A stretch of 64,000 nt of DNA from Halobacteriales archaeon QS_9_68_17 (GCA_003023565.1 PXSA01000032.1:1-64000), one strand, 5' to 3'; shown: positions 54,302 through 63,564, numbered from the stretch's first letter. Notes: generated by a model not told the origin, from the letters alone. Made by a program: numbers and translations.

Positions 54302-55018
54302 TCAGGCGGTGAATTCGTCGCTCACGCCGTCGAGATGGTCGATCCCGACCACCGCGACGACGTTTCCACGGGCGCTCAGCTCCCGCAAGCGGGCGGCCAT
54401 ACACTCCTCACGGGTGGCGTCGCGGAGATGTACCGGTTCCGGCGTCTCGAACGCACGCAGGAGCGAGAGGCTCTGACTCGCCTGCTTTCGCTCATCAGCG
54501 GCCTGCGCGGACGGTGGGTCCTGCGGAGTGCATTCGTGGTCGACCGGGCGGTCGAGTTCGACCGTTCGGCCAGTCCAGCGGGCGACGCTCGCGCCGAGTC
54601 GGCACGCCAGCGCGTGCCTCGTGACGCCGGCGACGCCGCGCAGAACGCGAGCGACGGTGTCTCGCTCCGGTCGCTCCTCGCGGATCCGGGCGAGCAGGCG
54701 GCGGAGGAAGGCGGCGTTCGGCGCGTCGATCCCGACCACCTCGCAGTCGGCGGCCCGCATCGCCGCGCTCATCTCGCCGCCGAGCGCCGGGGGCGACGCC
54801 TCGTCGTCGGCGTACGCTTCGAACAGCGGGAGCGCGACGGGCGAGAGTTCGAGCGCGACGGTGTCGGGGGCTATCGTCTCGACGAGCGACCGGACGCGGT
54901 GGACGCTTGCAGGGTGGTCGTGGACGACGCCGACGAGGGTGACAGCGCCGCCGTCGCCGCCGGGGAGGGTTCGGACGTAGTCGTCGTTGACGCGGGGGTC
55001 ATCAGTCGGGGCGGCCAT
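54302..55018 (-). CDS. TraB-domain protein
   Basis: 238 residues: GAVTLVGVVHDHPASVHRVR (G-x-x-H of TraB/PrgY), PDTVALELSPVALPLFEAYA (ELxxxR region with Ser-Pro), EVVGIDAPNAAFLRRLL and NVVAVVGIDHLDGVSDEF (final GxxH). It is the short, soluble version without the C-terminal membrane part of archaeal TraB/PrgY proteins. A protease- or gluzincin-like fold has been proposed for the family; activity is unknown. Confidence 0.8.
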   Translation of the reverse strand: MAAPTDDPRVNDDYVRTLPGGDGGAVTLVGVVHDHPASVHRVRSLVETIAPDTVALELSPVALPLFEAYADDEASPPALGGEMSAAMRAADCEVVGIDAPNAAFLRRLLARIREERPERDTVARVLRGVAGVTRHALACRLGASVARWTGRTVELDRPVDHECTPQDPPSAQAADERKQASQSLSLLRAFETPEPVHLRDATREECMAARLRELSARGNVVAVVGIDHLDGVSDEFTA

Positions 55019-55202
55019 TCGCTACCAGCGAGTACGCCCGGAGGTTGATAACCCTTGCTTTCCGTCGAACGTGATCGTATTTCGATACGTTTTGCGCCGC
55101 GGGCACGTCCTCAGTACGGCGTCGACAGCCGCTAACGGGCGGTAATCCGACGCTACGAGCGGGTGCGTTGACGGGGATACCAGCCGGCGGACGGAAACGA
55201 GA

Positions 55203-55228
55203 CGTTTCGACGGTGAATGAACGAAACG
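55203..55228. promoter_or_regulatory. Inverted repeat upstream of the PRC-barrel gene
   Basis: CGTTTCG (55203-55209) and CGAAACG (55222-55228) flank 12 bp, about 11 bp upstream of the TATA box: candidate operator. Another small palindrome, CGTAT-TTCG-ATACG, lies at 55076-55089 near the divergent TraB gene. Confidence 0.4.
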
Positions 55229-55238
55229 ATTCTGGTCG

Positions 55239-55244
55239 CTTATA
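55239..55244 (+). promoter_or_regulatory. TATA box of the PRC-barrel gene
   Basis: CTTATA (in GCTTATACCC) about 30 bp before ATG 55272, consistent with an almost leaderless transcript. Confidence 0.5.
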
Positions 55245-55271
55245 CCCTCGCCCGTTGCGGTTACGACCGTG

Positions 55272-55514
55272 ATGCGAACGAACATTACCGGTGACGACGA
55301 GGGGAAAAGCGTAGTCAACGCCGACGGCGAGCAGGTGGGACTGGTCAAGGAGGTAAGCGGCGGTACCGCCCACATCGACCCCGATCCGGGACTCACGGAC
55401 AAGGTCAAGTCCAAACTCGGCTGGGGGGACATGGACGAAGACACGTACCCGCTTCAGGAGGCGAACATCGACGCGGTGACGGACGACGAAGTCCGACTGA
55501 AGCGAGACCTGTAA
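55272..55514 (+). CDS. PRC-barrel domain protein
   Basis: 80 residues forming one PRC-barrel: GKSVVNADGEQVGLVKEVSG, GTAHIDPDPGLTDKVKSKLG, DTYPLQEANIDAVTDDEVRL. GTG 55269 directly precedes ATG 55272; I use the ATG. PRC-barrel proteins of archaea act in RNA metabolism or cell division (CdpB type); this short acidic haloarchaeal version is not assigned. Confidence 0.85.
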   Translation: MRTNITGDDEGKSVVNADGEQVGLVKEVSGGTAHIDPDPGLTDKVKSKLGWGDMDEDTYPLQEANIDAVTDDEVRLKRDL

Positions 55515-55546
55515 GCTGGCGGTCGGCGACGACCGCGGTAATTTCT

Positions 55547-56545
55547 TCAGGGAGCGAGCGCTTCGAGCGTCTCGCGGGTCTCGTCGACGCTCGCGCCCCG
55601 CGGGAACCCGACGGCGATAGCGTCGACGCCGTCGATGTCGGCGAACTTCCGGAAGCGTTCCCGCGCCTCCTCGGGCGTGCCGACCGCCGCGAGGTCATCG
55701 AGCAGTTCCTCGTCGACGAGTTCGTTCGCCCGCTCGCGGTCGCCGCTCGCCCACGCGGACGCGACCTCGTGGGCGACCTCCTCGCGTCCCTGACGGGCCA
55801 GCGAGTCGCGGTAGTACGTTCCCATACCGCCGATGTAGAACGACGAGTGCTGCGCGCCGAGCTCGCGGGCGCGCTCGCCGTCCGCGAGCGCACAGCAGGT
55901 CAGCGACAGCGTCACGCGTACGTCGTCCGGGTCGCGGTCGCCGAGGTCGGCCCCGCGGTGGAGGTCATCGAGGCGGTCCCGCATCCCGTCCGGCGTGAAC
56001 ACGGTCGCGTGCCAGCCGTCGGCGAAGCGGCCCGAGAGTTCCACGGCTTTCGGCCCCATCGCCGCCACGTCGACCGGCGGCGACGGCTCCGGCGGTTCGG
56101 AGCGCAGACGGAACCCGGCGAGGTTGAAGACGTCGCCGCTGTAGTCCAGTTCCTCGCCGGCGAGCACCGTCCGCAGGATGTCGACGTACTCCCGAGTGCG
56201 CCGGAGGGGTCGGTCGAAGTCGACGCCGTGCCAGCCCTCGATGACCGCCGGGCCGCTCGGGCCGATACCCATGCGGAGGCGGCCGTCGGAGACCTCCTGT
56301 AACGTCGCGGCGGTCTGGCCCATGAGCGCCGGGGAGCGGGAGTAGACGTTGAGGATGCTCGGCCCGATGCCGATCTCCTCCGTGCCGTGGGCGATGCTCG
56401 TCAGGGTGGCGACGCCGTCGCGGCCCCACGTCTCGGGAAGCCACGCGCGCTCGTAGCCGAGCGCCTCGGCCCGTCGCGAGAGGTCGACCAGCGTCTCGAC
56501 GCTCGGCTGGGCGGCCACCGGCAGGTGGACGGTCCTGTCGGTCAT
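55547..56545 (-). CDS. LLM-class (F420-dependent type) flavin/F420 oxidoreductase
   Basis: 332 residues of the luciferase-like monooxygenase superfamily, in its F420-dependent branch: VDLSRRAEALGYERAWLPET, IGIGPSILNVYSRSPALMGQ, LRMGIGPSGPAVIEGWHGVD, VDVAAMGPKAVELSGRFADG and EEARERFRKFADIDGVDAIA. The branch uses F420, and cofD is present in this window. It sits with an SDR dehydrogenase and an APH-like kinase, a set often found near acyl-CoA metabolism. Substrate unknown. Confidence 0.85.
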   Translation of the reverse strand: MTDRTVHLPVAAQPSVETLVDLSRRAEALGYERAWLPETWGRDGVATLTSIAHGTEEIGIGPSILNVYSRSPALMGQTAATLQEVSDGRLRMGIGPSGPAVIEGWHGVDFDRPLRRTREYVDILRTVLAGEELDYSGDVFNLAGFRLRSEPPEPSPPVDVAAMGPKAVELSGRFADGWHATVFTPDGMRDRLDDLHRGADLGDRDPDDVRVTLSLTCCALADGERARELGAQHSSFYIGGMGTYYRDSLARQGREEVAHEVASAWASGDRERANELVDEELLDDLAAVGTPEEARERFRKFADIDGVDAIAVGFPRGASVDETRETLEALAP

Positions 56546-56557
56546 CGTCCACCCCCG

Positions 56558-57334
56558 TCAGACATCGGGGTTCTCCATAATGTCGGGGACGCCCGCGGGC
56601 GTGATGGTCTGGCCGACGACGTACGACGACGCGGGACTGGCGAGGAACTGCGCGACGTCGGCGATCTCCTCGGACATCCCGATGCGGCGCTCCACCTCGT
56701 CGCGGTCGATCCCGTCGGCGGAGACGCCCATCTGGCTCTCGACGCCGGGCGTCGCGACGAACCCCGGCGAGATGCAGTTGACCCGGACGCCCTCGTCCGC
56801 CCACTCGTGGGAGAGCGTTTTCGTGAGGTTGACCACGCCGGCCTTCGCAGCGGCGTAGTGGCTCATGTACGGCGCGCCCTTCTCGCCGGCCACGCTGGCG
56901 AGGTTGACCACGGTGCCGCCGCCGTCTTGCAGGTGTTCCGCCGCGGCGTGCGTGCAGTGGTAGGTGCCCGTGAGGTTGATGTCGACGATGGTCTCCCAGC
57001 CGTTCGGCGAGACGTCGTCGAAGTTCGCCATGAACGACGCGCCGGCGTTGTTCACCAGCACGTCGAGGCCGCCGAACTCCTCGACGGTCGCCTCGACGAG
57101 CGCCTCGACGGCGTCGCGGTCGGTCACGTCGCACTCCACCGGCAGCGCCTCGGCCGGTCGACCGCTCTCCTCGATCCCCTCCGCGACCGGTTCGACGTTG
57201 TCGATCTCCCGCGAGCAGACCACGACATCGACGCCGTCGTCCGCGAACCGCTCCGCGGTCACTTTCCCGATCCCACTCGACGCGCCCGTCACGATAGCCG
57301 TGTCGCCGTCGATGTGGAACTGCTCTACCGTCAC
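56558..57334 (-). CDS. Short-chain dehydrogenase/reductase
   Basis: 258 residues, classical SDR: AIVTGASSGIGKVTAERFAD, CDVTDRDAVEALV, VLVNNAGASFMANFDDVSPN, and the catalytic YxxxK in APYMSHYAAAKAGVVNLTKT, preceded by Ser in VNLASVAGEKG. Ends with IADVAQFLASPASSYVVGQT. It is 12 bp upstream of the LLM oxidoreductase and in one operon with it. Confidence 0.92.
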   Translation of the reverse strand: MTVEQFHIDGDTAIVTGASSGIGKVTAERFADDGVDVVVCSREIDNVEPVAEGIEESGRPAEALPVECDVTDRDAVEALVEATVEEFGGLDVLVNNAGASFMANFDDVSPNGWETIVDINLTGTYHCTHAAAEHLQDGGGTVVNLASVAGEKGAPYMSHYAAAKAGVVNLTKTLSHEWADEGVRVNCISPGFVATPGVESQMGVSADGIDRDEVERRIGMSEEIADVAQFLASPASSYVVGQTITPAGVPDIMENPDV

Positions 57335-57436
57335 GCCGATCCCTCCGCTTCTTTCGTGCGCATTGTTCGCAGAGTTCGGTACACAGTCAACTCACATAAA
57401 GTCGGACGGACGGGTGAAACGATAATCGCCCCGGAA

Positions 57437-57445
57437 GTTTATTCA
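57437..57445 (+). promoter_or_regulatory. TATA-like box of the APH-family gene
   Basis: GTTTATTC about 29 bp before ATG 57469 in the region divergent from the SDR gene. Confidence 0.45.
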
Positions 57446-57468
57446 GGACGATCCCGTACCGAGGTGGT

Positions 57469-58530
57469 ATGACCGACGACTACTACGAGCGCCTCGTCGA
57501 CGAGGACGCGCTCCGGGCGTATCTGGAGTCGCAACTCGGCCCGACGGAAGAGTTCGAGGTGGAGCGCCACCGGGAGGGACACTCCAACGAGACGCTGTTC
57601 GTCCAGTGGGCCGGCCGGGACTTCGCCGTCCGGCGGCCGCCGCCGGGCGAGACGGCGGACAAGGCCCACGACGTGCTCCGAGAGTACCGCGTCGTCGACG
57701 CGCTACGGGACGGCCCCGTCCCCCTCCCGAAGACGGTGCTCGCCTGTGACGACCACGGCGTTATCGGGAGCGACTTCTACGTGATGGAACGACTGGACGG
57801 GGACGTCGTCCGCGACGAGGAACCCGACCGTTTCGCGACTCCCGACAAGCGCCGCCGCGTCGGCGAGGAGCTCGTCGACGGCCTCGCGGCGGTCCACCGG
57901 GTCGACCACGAGGCGGTCGGACTGGAGGGGTTCGGCCACCCCGAAGGGTTCACCGAGCGACAGGTGAAACGCTGGTCGGAGCAGTTCACGTGGGCGTTCT
58001 CGAAGACGGCGGACGAGCGCGAGGTGCCCGTCATCTACGACGTGATAGAGTGGCTGACCGGGAACGCACCCGAGGACCACCCTCACACGCTCGTCCACGG
58101 CGACTACAAACTCGACAACGTGATGTACGGCCCGGGCGACGACCCGGAACTCGTCGGCGTCTTCGACTGGGAGATGAGCACGCTCGGCGACCCGCTGACC
58201 GACCTCGGGGGGCTGCTCTCGTTCTGGCGCGACCCGAAGGACCCGGCACCGGCCGCCCCCGGGATGGGCACGCGGATAACGGAGCGCGAGGGGTATCCGA
58301 CGCGGCGTGAACTCGTGAACCGCTACGAGGAGCGGACGGGCATCGAGTACGAGAACGACCGGTTCTACCGGGCGCTCGCGGTGTACAAACTCGCCGCGCT
58401 CGGCGAGATGTTCTTCGCCCGGTACCTCCAGGGCGACGGCGACGACCCGCTGTACCCGAAGATGGAGGAAGCGGTGCCCGCGCTCGGCGAGCGCGCCATG
58501 CGGGTCATCGAGGGCGACGAACCGCTGTAG
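57469..58530 (+). CDS. APH-family (ACAD10/11-like) phosphotransferase
   Basis: 353 residues of the aminoglycoside-phosphotransferase/choline-kinase fold, closest in look to the group associated with acyl-CoA dehydrogenases: REGHSNETLFVQWAGRDFAV, RRPPPGETADKAHDVLREYR, catalytic loop TLVHGDYKLDNVMYGPGD and VFDWEMSTLGDPLTDLGGLL. ACAD10/11 kinases phosphorylate 4-hydroxyacyl-CoAs, and the neighbouring SDR and LLM genes are compatible with a hydroxy-acid pathway. That is inference. Confidence 0.85.
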   Translation: MTDDYYERLVDEDALRAYLESQLGPTEEFEVERHREGHSNETLFVQWAGRDFAVRRPPPGETADKAHDVLREYRVVDALRDGPVPLPKTVLACDDHGVIGSDFYVMERLDGDVVRDEEPDRFATPDKRRRVGEELVDGLAAVHRVDHEAVGLEGFGHPEGFTERQVKRWSEQFTWAFSKTADEREVPVIYDVIEWLTGNAPEDHPHTLVHGDYKLDNVMYGPGDDPELVGVFDWEMSTLGDPLTDLGGLLSFWRDPKDPAPAAPGMGTRITEREGYPTRRELVNRYEERTGIEYENDRFYRALAVYKLAALGEMFFARYLQGDGDDPLYPKMEEAVPALGERAMRVIEGDEPL

Positions 58531-58883
58531 TCACTCGTCCGCACCGTGCCAGGGGGCGTCGGTGTCGGGCGCGTCCGCGGCGTCGCGCGGTATCGTCACC
58601 CGCCAGCCGTGGCCGTCCGACGGCCGCGTCACCACCTCCCGGGTGCCGACCACTCGGGTCCCCTCGGCGTGCTCTCGCGGGAGGGGGTCCTCAGCTCCAC
58701 GGCGAACGACCCGTCCTCGTCGTCGTATCCGGACGCGTCGCCGAGCGGTTCGATCCCGACCCGGAAGCTCGGAGTGACCGGGTCGGTGTCGACCGGATGC
58801 CACACGCCGGCCACGTCGTACCCCTCGGACTCCATGCCCAGGGGGGACGCCCGAAGGCGGGACCGAAACTCGTCCTCGCTCAC
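58531..58883 (-). pseudogene. Small conserved-looking haloarchaeal gene, frameshifted
   Basis: From GTG 58881-58883: VSEDEFRSRLRASPLGMESE, GYDVAGVWHPVDTDPVTPSF, RVGIEPLGDASGYDDEDGSF, AVELRTP; the frame then changes at a C run near 58690 to LPREHAEGTRVVGTREVVTR and PSDGHGWRVTIPRDAADAPD, ending at 58531. Adding one C to the run restores a single frame of about 117 residues. Lies convergent to the APH gene. Family not recognised; the clean repair suggests sequencing error. Confidence 0.55.
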
Positions 58884-59034
58884 GCCGGTCCGTCTCGCTC
58901 GGGGCCGACAGCGCGAGGTGCGGGACGACGGCGTCGACCGCGCGGACGCTTTTTTTGATGGCAGTCGTCGGGTCCGGGAGCCGCCGGTTCGCGGCCACAG
59001 TTTGTTGACCGCTCGGTCCATAGGGGCCGTAGCC

Positions 59035-60386
59035 GTGGCATCTACCACCGCCGTCGTCTGGTTCCGTGAGGACCTTCGACTCCATGACAACGAGGCGCTC
59101 GTCCGCGCGGCAGCCGCGGACGAACTACTCCCGGTGTACGTCGTCGACCCCCGCGAGTTCGGCGAGCGCCCGTACGGCGGCACCGCGTCGTTCAGATACG
59201 AGAAGACCGGTCCGCACCGCGTCCGGCGCTCGTCGACGCCGTGGACGCGGACGCGGTCCACTTCCAGACGCTCCCGACACCCGAGGAGCGCGCGGTCGCC
59301 GCGGGCGTGACCGACCGGCTGACCGCCGACGGCGTCGAACCCCGCCGCCACTGGACCCACACGCTCCACCACATCGACGACCTGCCGACGCCGGTGAGCG
59401 GGATCGACGACACGTTCACGCCGTTCAAGCGGGCGGTCGAGGCCGACTCGCCCGTCCGGGAGCCGTTCGGCGTGCCGGCGCTCCCGGCCCGGCCCGCGGT
59501 CGACGGCGGTCCCGACGAGCTACCGCCCGTCCAGGCGCTTGGCGTCGACCCGGTCCCGACCGACGACCGCGGCGTCCTCCCGTTCGAGGGTGGCGAGACG
59601 CGGGCGCTGGAGCGCCTGGAGGCGTACGTCTGGGAACGCGACCGCCTGCGCGAGTACAAGGAGACCCGCAACGGGCTGGTCGGGGCCGACTACTCCTCGA
59701 AGCTGTCGCCGTGGCTGAACCGCGGCTGTCTCTCCCCGCGGCGGGTGTACGAGGCGGTCCAGCGGTACGAGACCGAGCGCGTCGCCAACGACTCGACCTA
59801 CTGGCTCCTGTTCGAACTGCGCTGGCGGGACTTCTTCCAGTTCCAGTTCCGGAAACACGGCGCGGCGTTCTTCGCTCCGGGCGGTATCCGGGAGCGCGAC
59901 GACGTCGACTGGCGCGACGGCGGGGCGGCGTTCGACCGCTGGAAGGCGGGCGAGACGGGCGTCCCGTTCATTGACGCGAACATGCGTGAACTGAACGCGA
60001 CGGGGTACGTGAGCAACCGCGGCCGCCAGAACGCCGCGTCCTACCTCGCCAACGACCTGCGCGTCGACTGGCGGCTGGGTGCGGCGTACTTCGAGACGCA
60101 ACTGGTCGACTACGACCCGTGTTCGAACTACGGCAACTGGGCGTACATCGCCGGCGTCGGCAACGACTCGCGGGACCGGTCGTTCGACGTGGTCGGACAG
60201 GCCCGGCGCTACGACGGCGACGCGGCGTACGCGAAGCGCTGGTGCCCCGAACTCGACCCGCTCCCCCCGCAGTACGCCCACGAGCCCTGGACGATGAGCG
60301 AGGCCGAGCAGCGGGAGTACGGCGTCGAACTCGGCGTGGACTACCCGGAACCGGTGCTCGACCCGACCGCGAGCGGCGGGCGCTAA
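59035..60386 (+). pseudogene. Cryptochrome-DASH/photolyase gene with internal deletion
   Basis: N-terminal segment from GTG 59035: STTAVVWFREDLRLHDNEAL, YVVDPREFGERPYGGTASFR, YEKTGPHR. From about 59223 another frame continues RPALVDAVDADAVHFQTLPT to the stop: RLEAYVWERDRLREYKETRN, GLVGADYSSKLSPWLNRGCL, YWLLFELRWRDFFQFQFRKH, ANMRELNATGYVSNRGRQNA and LVDYDPCSNYGNWAYIAGVG, a complete FAD domain of the Cry-DASH kind. About 25-30 codons normally between PHR and the second strand are missing and the frame is shifted, so this is a true deletion. Confidence 0.85.
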
Positions 60387-61039
60387 ACGACGGCCCTGTC
60401 GGCGATGACGCCGTCGACGTCGCAGGCGTCGAGCAGTCGCGCGACGGCGCGGCGCGCGACGGTCCAGGCGTTCACGTCGAGGCCGACGTCGTGCGCTCGG
60501 GCGACGATCCGGGTGACGACACAGAGCGGAAACGACGGGTGGAGGGCGTCGCAGCCGAGGCGGTCGGCTGTCGCCGCCGGCGCGTCGTCGCGGTGAGTAC
60601 ACAGGTACGCCGTCGGCACGTCGGGACCGACCGCCGCGACCTCCCGCAACACGGCGGGATCGAACGCCGACACGAGCAGGTCCGTCCCGGCCGCCTCGGC
60701 CGCGGCGAGCGCGTCCGCCGCGAGTCCACGTTCCTTCAGTTCGATGTTCGCACGGGTCCCGTCGGGCACCGCCTCCAGCACGGCCGCGAGCGAGGGGACG
60801 CCTTCGCCGGATCCGAGCACGTCGAGCGCCCGCAGTTCGGCGAGGGAGAGATCGCTCACCTGCCCGGTCGCGTCGGTCACGCGGTCGACGGTCGGGTCGT
60901 GGACGACGACGAGTTCGCCGGACGCGCAGCGGCGCACGTCGACCTCGACGGCGTCAGCGAGTTCGCCCGCTCGTCGGACGGCCCCGACCGTGTTCTCGGC
61001 TGCCTCCGCGGCGAAGCCCCGGTGCGCGATGAGGTCCAC
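60383..61039 (-). CDS. ugpQ: Glycerophosphodiester phosphodiesterase
   Basis: Hydrolyses glycerophosphodiesters to glycerol phosphate and alcohol. 218 residues, TIM barrel of the GDPD family: LIAHRGFAAEAAENTVGAVR (HR and E-N), AVEVDVRRCASGELVVVHDP (E-D...H) and RANIELKERG. C-terminal DVNAWTVARRAVARLLDACD. Overlaps the end of the photolyase remnant by a few bases, convergent. Confidence 0.92.
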   Translation of the reverse strand: MDLIAHRGFAAEAAENTVGAVRRAGELADAVEVDVRRCASGELVVVHDPTVDRVTDATGQVSDLSLAELRALDVLGSGEGVPSLAAVLEAVPDGTRANIELKERGLAADALAAAEAAGTDLLVSAFDPAVLREVAAVGPDVPTAYLCTHRDDAPAATADRLGCDALHPSFPLCVVTRIVARAHDVGLDVNAWTVARRAVARLLDACDVDGVIADRAVV

Positions 61040-61096
61040 GGGGGTGCCACGAAGCCCGCCGGCAAAAGCGTTCGCTCGATAGAGGCGACCGCCCGC

Positions 61097-61750
61097 TCAC
61101 CCGGCGTTCGAACGGTTGAGGCGGCGGTACTCGCGGTACGAGTAGACGGTCGTGTAGACGGCGACCAGCAGGGCCGGCACGACGAGCAGCGCGATGGCGT
61201 GCTCCGGGAAGGCGACGCCGGCGGCCGCGATGCCGCCGACGACCTTCAGCAGTCGCCCACCGCGGCTGTGGGTTCGCTCCCAGACGCGCTCGTCAGAGAG
61301 CGTCCACGGCGTGCGGAAGCCGACGAACCGGTTCCGCTCGGCGCGCTCGACGACGTGGCCGGTCACGACGTACACCGCCGCCACCGCCGGGGCGACCGCC
61401 GCGGTGACGGGAAACTCGTTGCCGAGGTTCCACCAGAGCACCAGCGCCTGTACGTACGCCAGCAGCGCGACGCCCGTGACCGCCATGAGGTCGTAGGCGC
61501 TCCGGAACTCGGCGATGTTCCCCCCGAGCGGGTCGATCCGCGGGACCAGCGCGAACAGCCCGGTCAGCAGGAGCCCCAGCGCCGGGAACAGGGCGAGCGC
61601 CACCGCCCGCGGGAGCGTGTCGTCCACGGCGTCGTTTGCGTTCCAGTGGGTCGCCATCTGTTCCGGCAAGCGGTCGTGGAGGAGGACGCTCGCCGCGACC
61701 ATCGCCGCGACCAGCGCGAGGCCGGCGAACGTTCGCTTGCTGACCTGCAT
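61097..61750 (-). CDS. DUF1648/SdpI-family membrane protein
   Basis: 217 residues with about six membrane helices. The N-terminal DUF1648 part has PEQMATHWNANDAVDDTLPR (H-x-N-x-x-G/A region); the C-terminal SdpI-like part has RFVGFRTPWTLSDERVWERT (the RTPWTL signature) and HSRGGRLLKVVGG. In Bacillus, SdpI gives immunity to the SdpC toxin; here no toxin partner is visible, so only the family is claimed. Confidence 0.88.
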   Translation of the reverse strand: MQVSKRTFAGLALVAAMVAASVLLHDRLPEQMATHWNANDAVDDTLPRAVALALFPALGLLLTGLFALVPRIDPLGGNIAEFRSAYDLMAVTGVALLAYVQALVLWWNLGNEFPVTAAVAPAVAAVYVVTGHVVERAERNRFVGFRTPWTLSDERVWERTHSRGGRLLKVVGGIAAAGVAFPEHAIALLVVPALLVAVYTTVYSYREYRRLNRSNAG

Positions 61751-61865
61751 GGTCGATCGTTCTCCGCGCTGATATTAAACCTCTCCCTGCGACGCGCTGG
61801 CGTTGCTAACCTGTCACGCGGACCGGCGCGGTACCCTTTTGTTCACACTCCCTGTGGTCGGACGC

Positions 61866-62814
61866 ATGCGAGCAGTTCGCTATCACGAACACGGCGGGCG
61901 CGACGTGCTACGGGTCGAGGACGTGTCGCGGCCCGACCCGGGGCGCGGGGAGATACTCGTCGCGGTCGAGGCCGCCGCGATCAACCCCGTGGACACGTAC
62001 TTCCGCGAGGGGTCGTACGAACCGGCCGAACTACCGATGATCCCCGGGACGGACTTCGCCGGCGAGGTGGCCGCGGCCGGCGACGGCGTCGACGAGTTCG
62101 CGCCCGGGGACCGCGTTTTCGGTACCGGCCTCGGCAACGACAGACAGGGGACGTGTGCCGAGTACGCCGCCGCGCCGACGGACCGCGTCGCACGCCTGCC
62201 GCCGGACGCGAGCGCCCGCGAGACCGCCGGCGTCGGGGTCGCCGGCGTGACCGCCTGGCGCGCCCTGGTCGACCATGCGGAACTGGAGCCGGCGGCTGGT
62301 CCACGGCGGCAGCGGCGGCGTCGGCCACGTCGCCGTTCGGATCGCCGCCGCCGCGGGCGCGCAGGTCACCACGACCGCCGCGCCGGCGTACCACGACCGG
62401 CTCCGGTCGCTGGGAGCCGACGCCGTCCTCGACTACGACCGCGACGACCTCGCCGAGGCCGTCACGGCGGTCGGCGCGCCGGACGTGGTCCTCGACCATC
62501 GCCTCGACGACTACCTCCAGTTCGACGCGGACATCGCGGCGAAGAACGCCCGTGTCGTCGGCATCGGCGGCAACAGCCCCGAGAGCGGTTTCTCGAACAC
62601 GCCCGCCGCGCGCTCGAAGGAGCCGCGGGTCCACCTGCTGAGCATGTTCAACACGCCGGACTTCCGCGCCGTGCTGGACCGACCCGCGGCGCTCATGTCC
62701 GAGGGCGACCTCGCCGCCGAGGCCGCCAGGTCGTACGATCTGGCGGAGGTCGGTGAGGCCCACCGCGTCGCGGTCGAGGACAGCGTGTGCGGCAAACTCG
62801 TCGTCGAGCCCTGA
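61866..62814 (+). pseudogene. NADPH:quinone oxidoreductase (zeta-crystallin type), frameshifted
   Basis: ATG 61866: RAVRYHEHGGRDVLRVEDVS, NPVDTYFREGSYEPAELPMI, PGTDFAGEVAAAGDGVDEFA, GVAGVTAWRALVDHAELEP. At about 62290-62296 the frame shifts and continues LVHGGSGGVGHVAVRIAAAA, GADAVLDYDRDDLAEAVTAV to KLVVEP with stop at 62812-62814. The usual G-E/D-R-x between the two parts is lost, so a short (about 5-bp) deletion fits as well as a 1-bp insertion. Otherwise complete. Confidence 0.8.
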
Positions 62815-62853
62815 GCCCCTCGTTTTATTCCGGTCGCCGCCGTCGTAACGGGC

Positions 62854-63564
62854 ATGTCCGTGAGCTTCGACTTCGACGGGCGCGTCGCCGTCGTCACCGG
62901 CGCGAGCGGCGCGCTGGGCAGCGCGGTCGTCGACCGCTTTCGCGACGCCGGCGCGACCGTCTGCGCGCTTGACGTGGTCGCGCCCGACGACGACGACGCG
63001 ATGTTGGACCCCGACGGCGACACCCGCTTCTACGAGGCCGACCTGACCGACGAGGACGCCGTCGAATCGGTCGTCGCGTCCGTCCTCGACGACCACGGCC
63101 GGGTCGACGCGCTGGCCAACATCGCCGGGACGTGGCGCGGCGGCACGCCCATCGAGGAGACCGACGCAGACGAGTTCGACTTCCTGCTGGACGTGAACCT
63201 GAAGTCCGCGTTCTTCGCGTCGAAGCATCTCATCCCGCACCTCCGCGAGTCCGGGGGTGCGATCGTCAGCGTCAGCGCCCGGTCCTCGCTCGAAGGCGGC
63301 GAGGGCGACGGACCCTACCGCATCTCGAAGGCGGGCATCCGCCTGCTCACCGAGACCGTTGCCGAGGAGAACGAGGGGGACCTCCGCGCCAACGCCATCA
63401 TGCCGAGCGTTATCGACACGCCGATGAACCGCGAGATGATGCCCGACGCCGACCACGACGAGTGGGTCGACCCCGCGGACATCGCGACCGTCGTCGCGTT
63501 CCTCTGTAGCGACGGCGCGAGCGTGACGAGCGGGGCCGCAGTGCCGGTGTACGGCGAAGCGTAG
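62854..63564 (+). CDS. Short-chain dehydrogenase/reductase
   Basis: 236 residues, classical SDR: VAVVTGASGALGSAVVDRFR, YEADLTDEDAVESVVASVLD, LANIAGTWRGGTPIEETDAD (NIAG for NNAG), and YxxxK in GPYRISKAGIRLLTETVAEE, preceded by SVSARSSLEGG. It follows the broken QOR gene by 39 bp and may have shared its transcript. Substrate unknown. Confidence 0.9.
   Translation: MSVSFDFDGRVAVVTGASGALGSAVVDRFRDAGATVCALDVVAPDDDDAMLDPDGDTRFYEADLTDEDAVESVVASVLDDHGRVDALANIAGTWRGGTPIEETDADEFDFLLDVNLKSAFFASKHLIPHLRESGGAIVSVSARSSLEGGEGDGPYRISKAGIRLLTETVAEENEGDLRANAIMPSVIDTPMNREMMPDADHDEWVDPADIATVVAFLCSDGASVTSGAAVPVYGEA

Noticed and set aside
61097-61750. Toxin-immunity (SDP-type) system around the SdpI-like gene
   Set aside because: No SdpC-like toxin, small secreted peptide or ArsR-type regulator lies next to it. 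SdpI-domain proteins are widespread without toxins.
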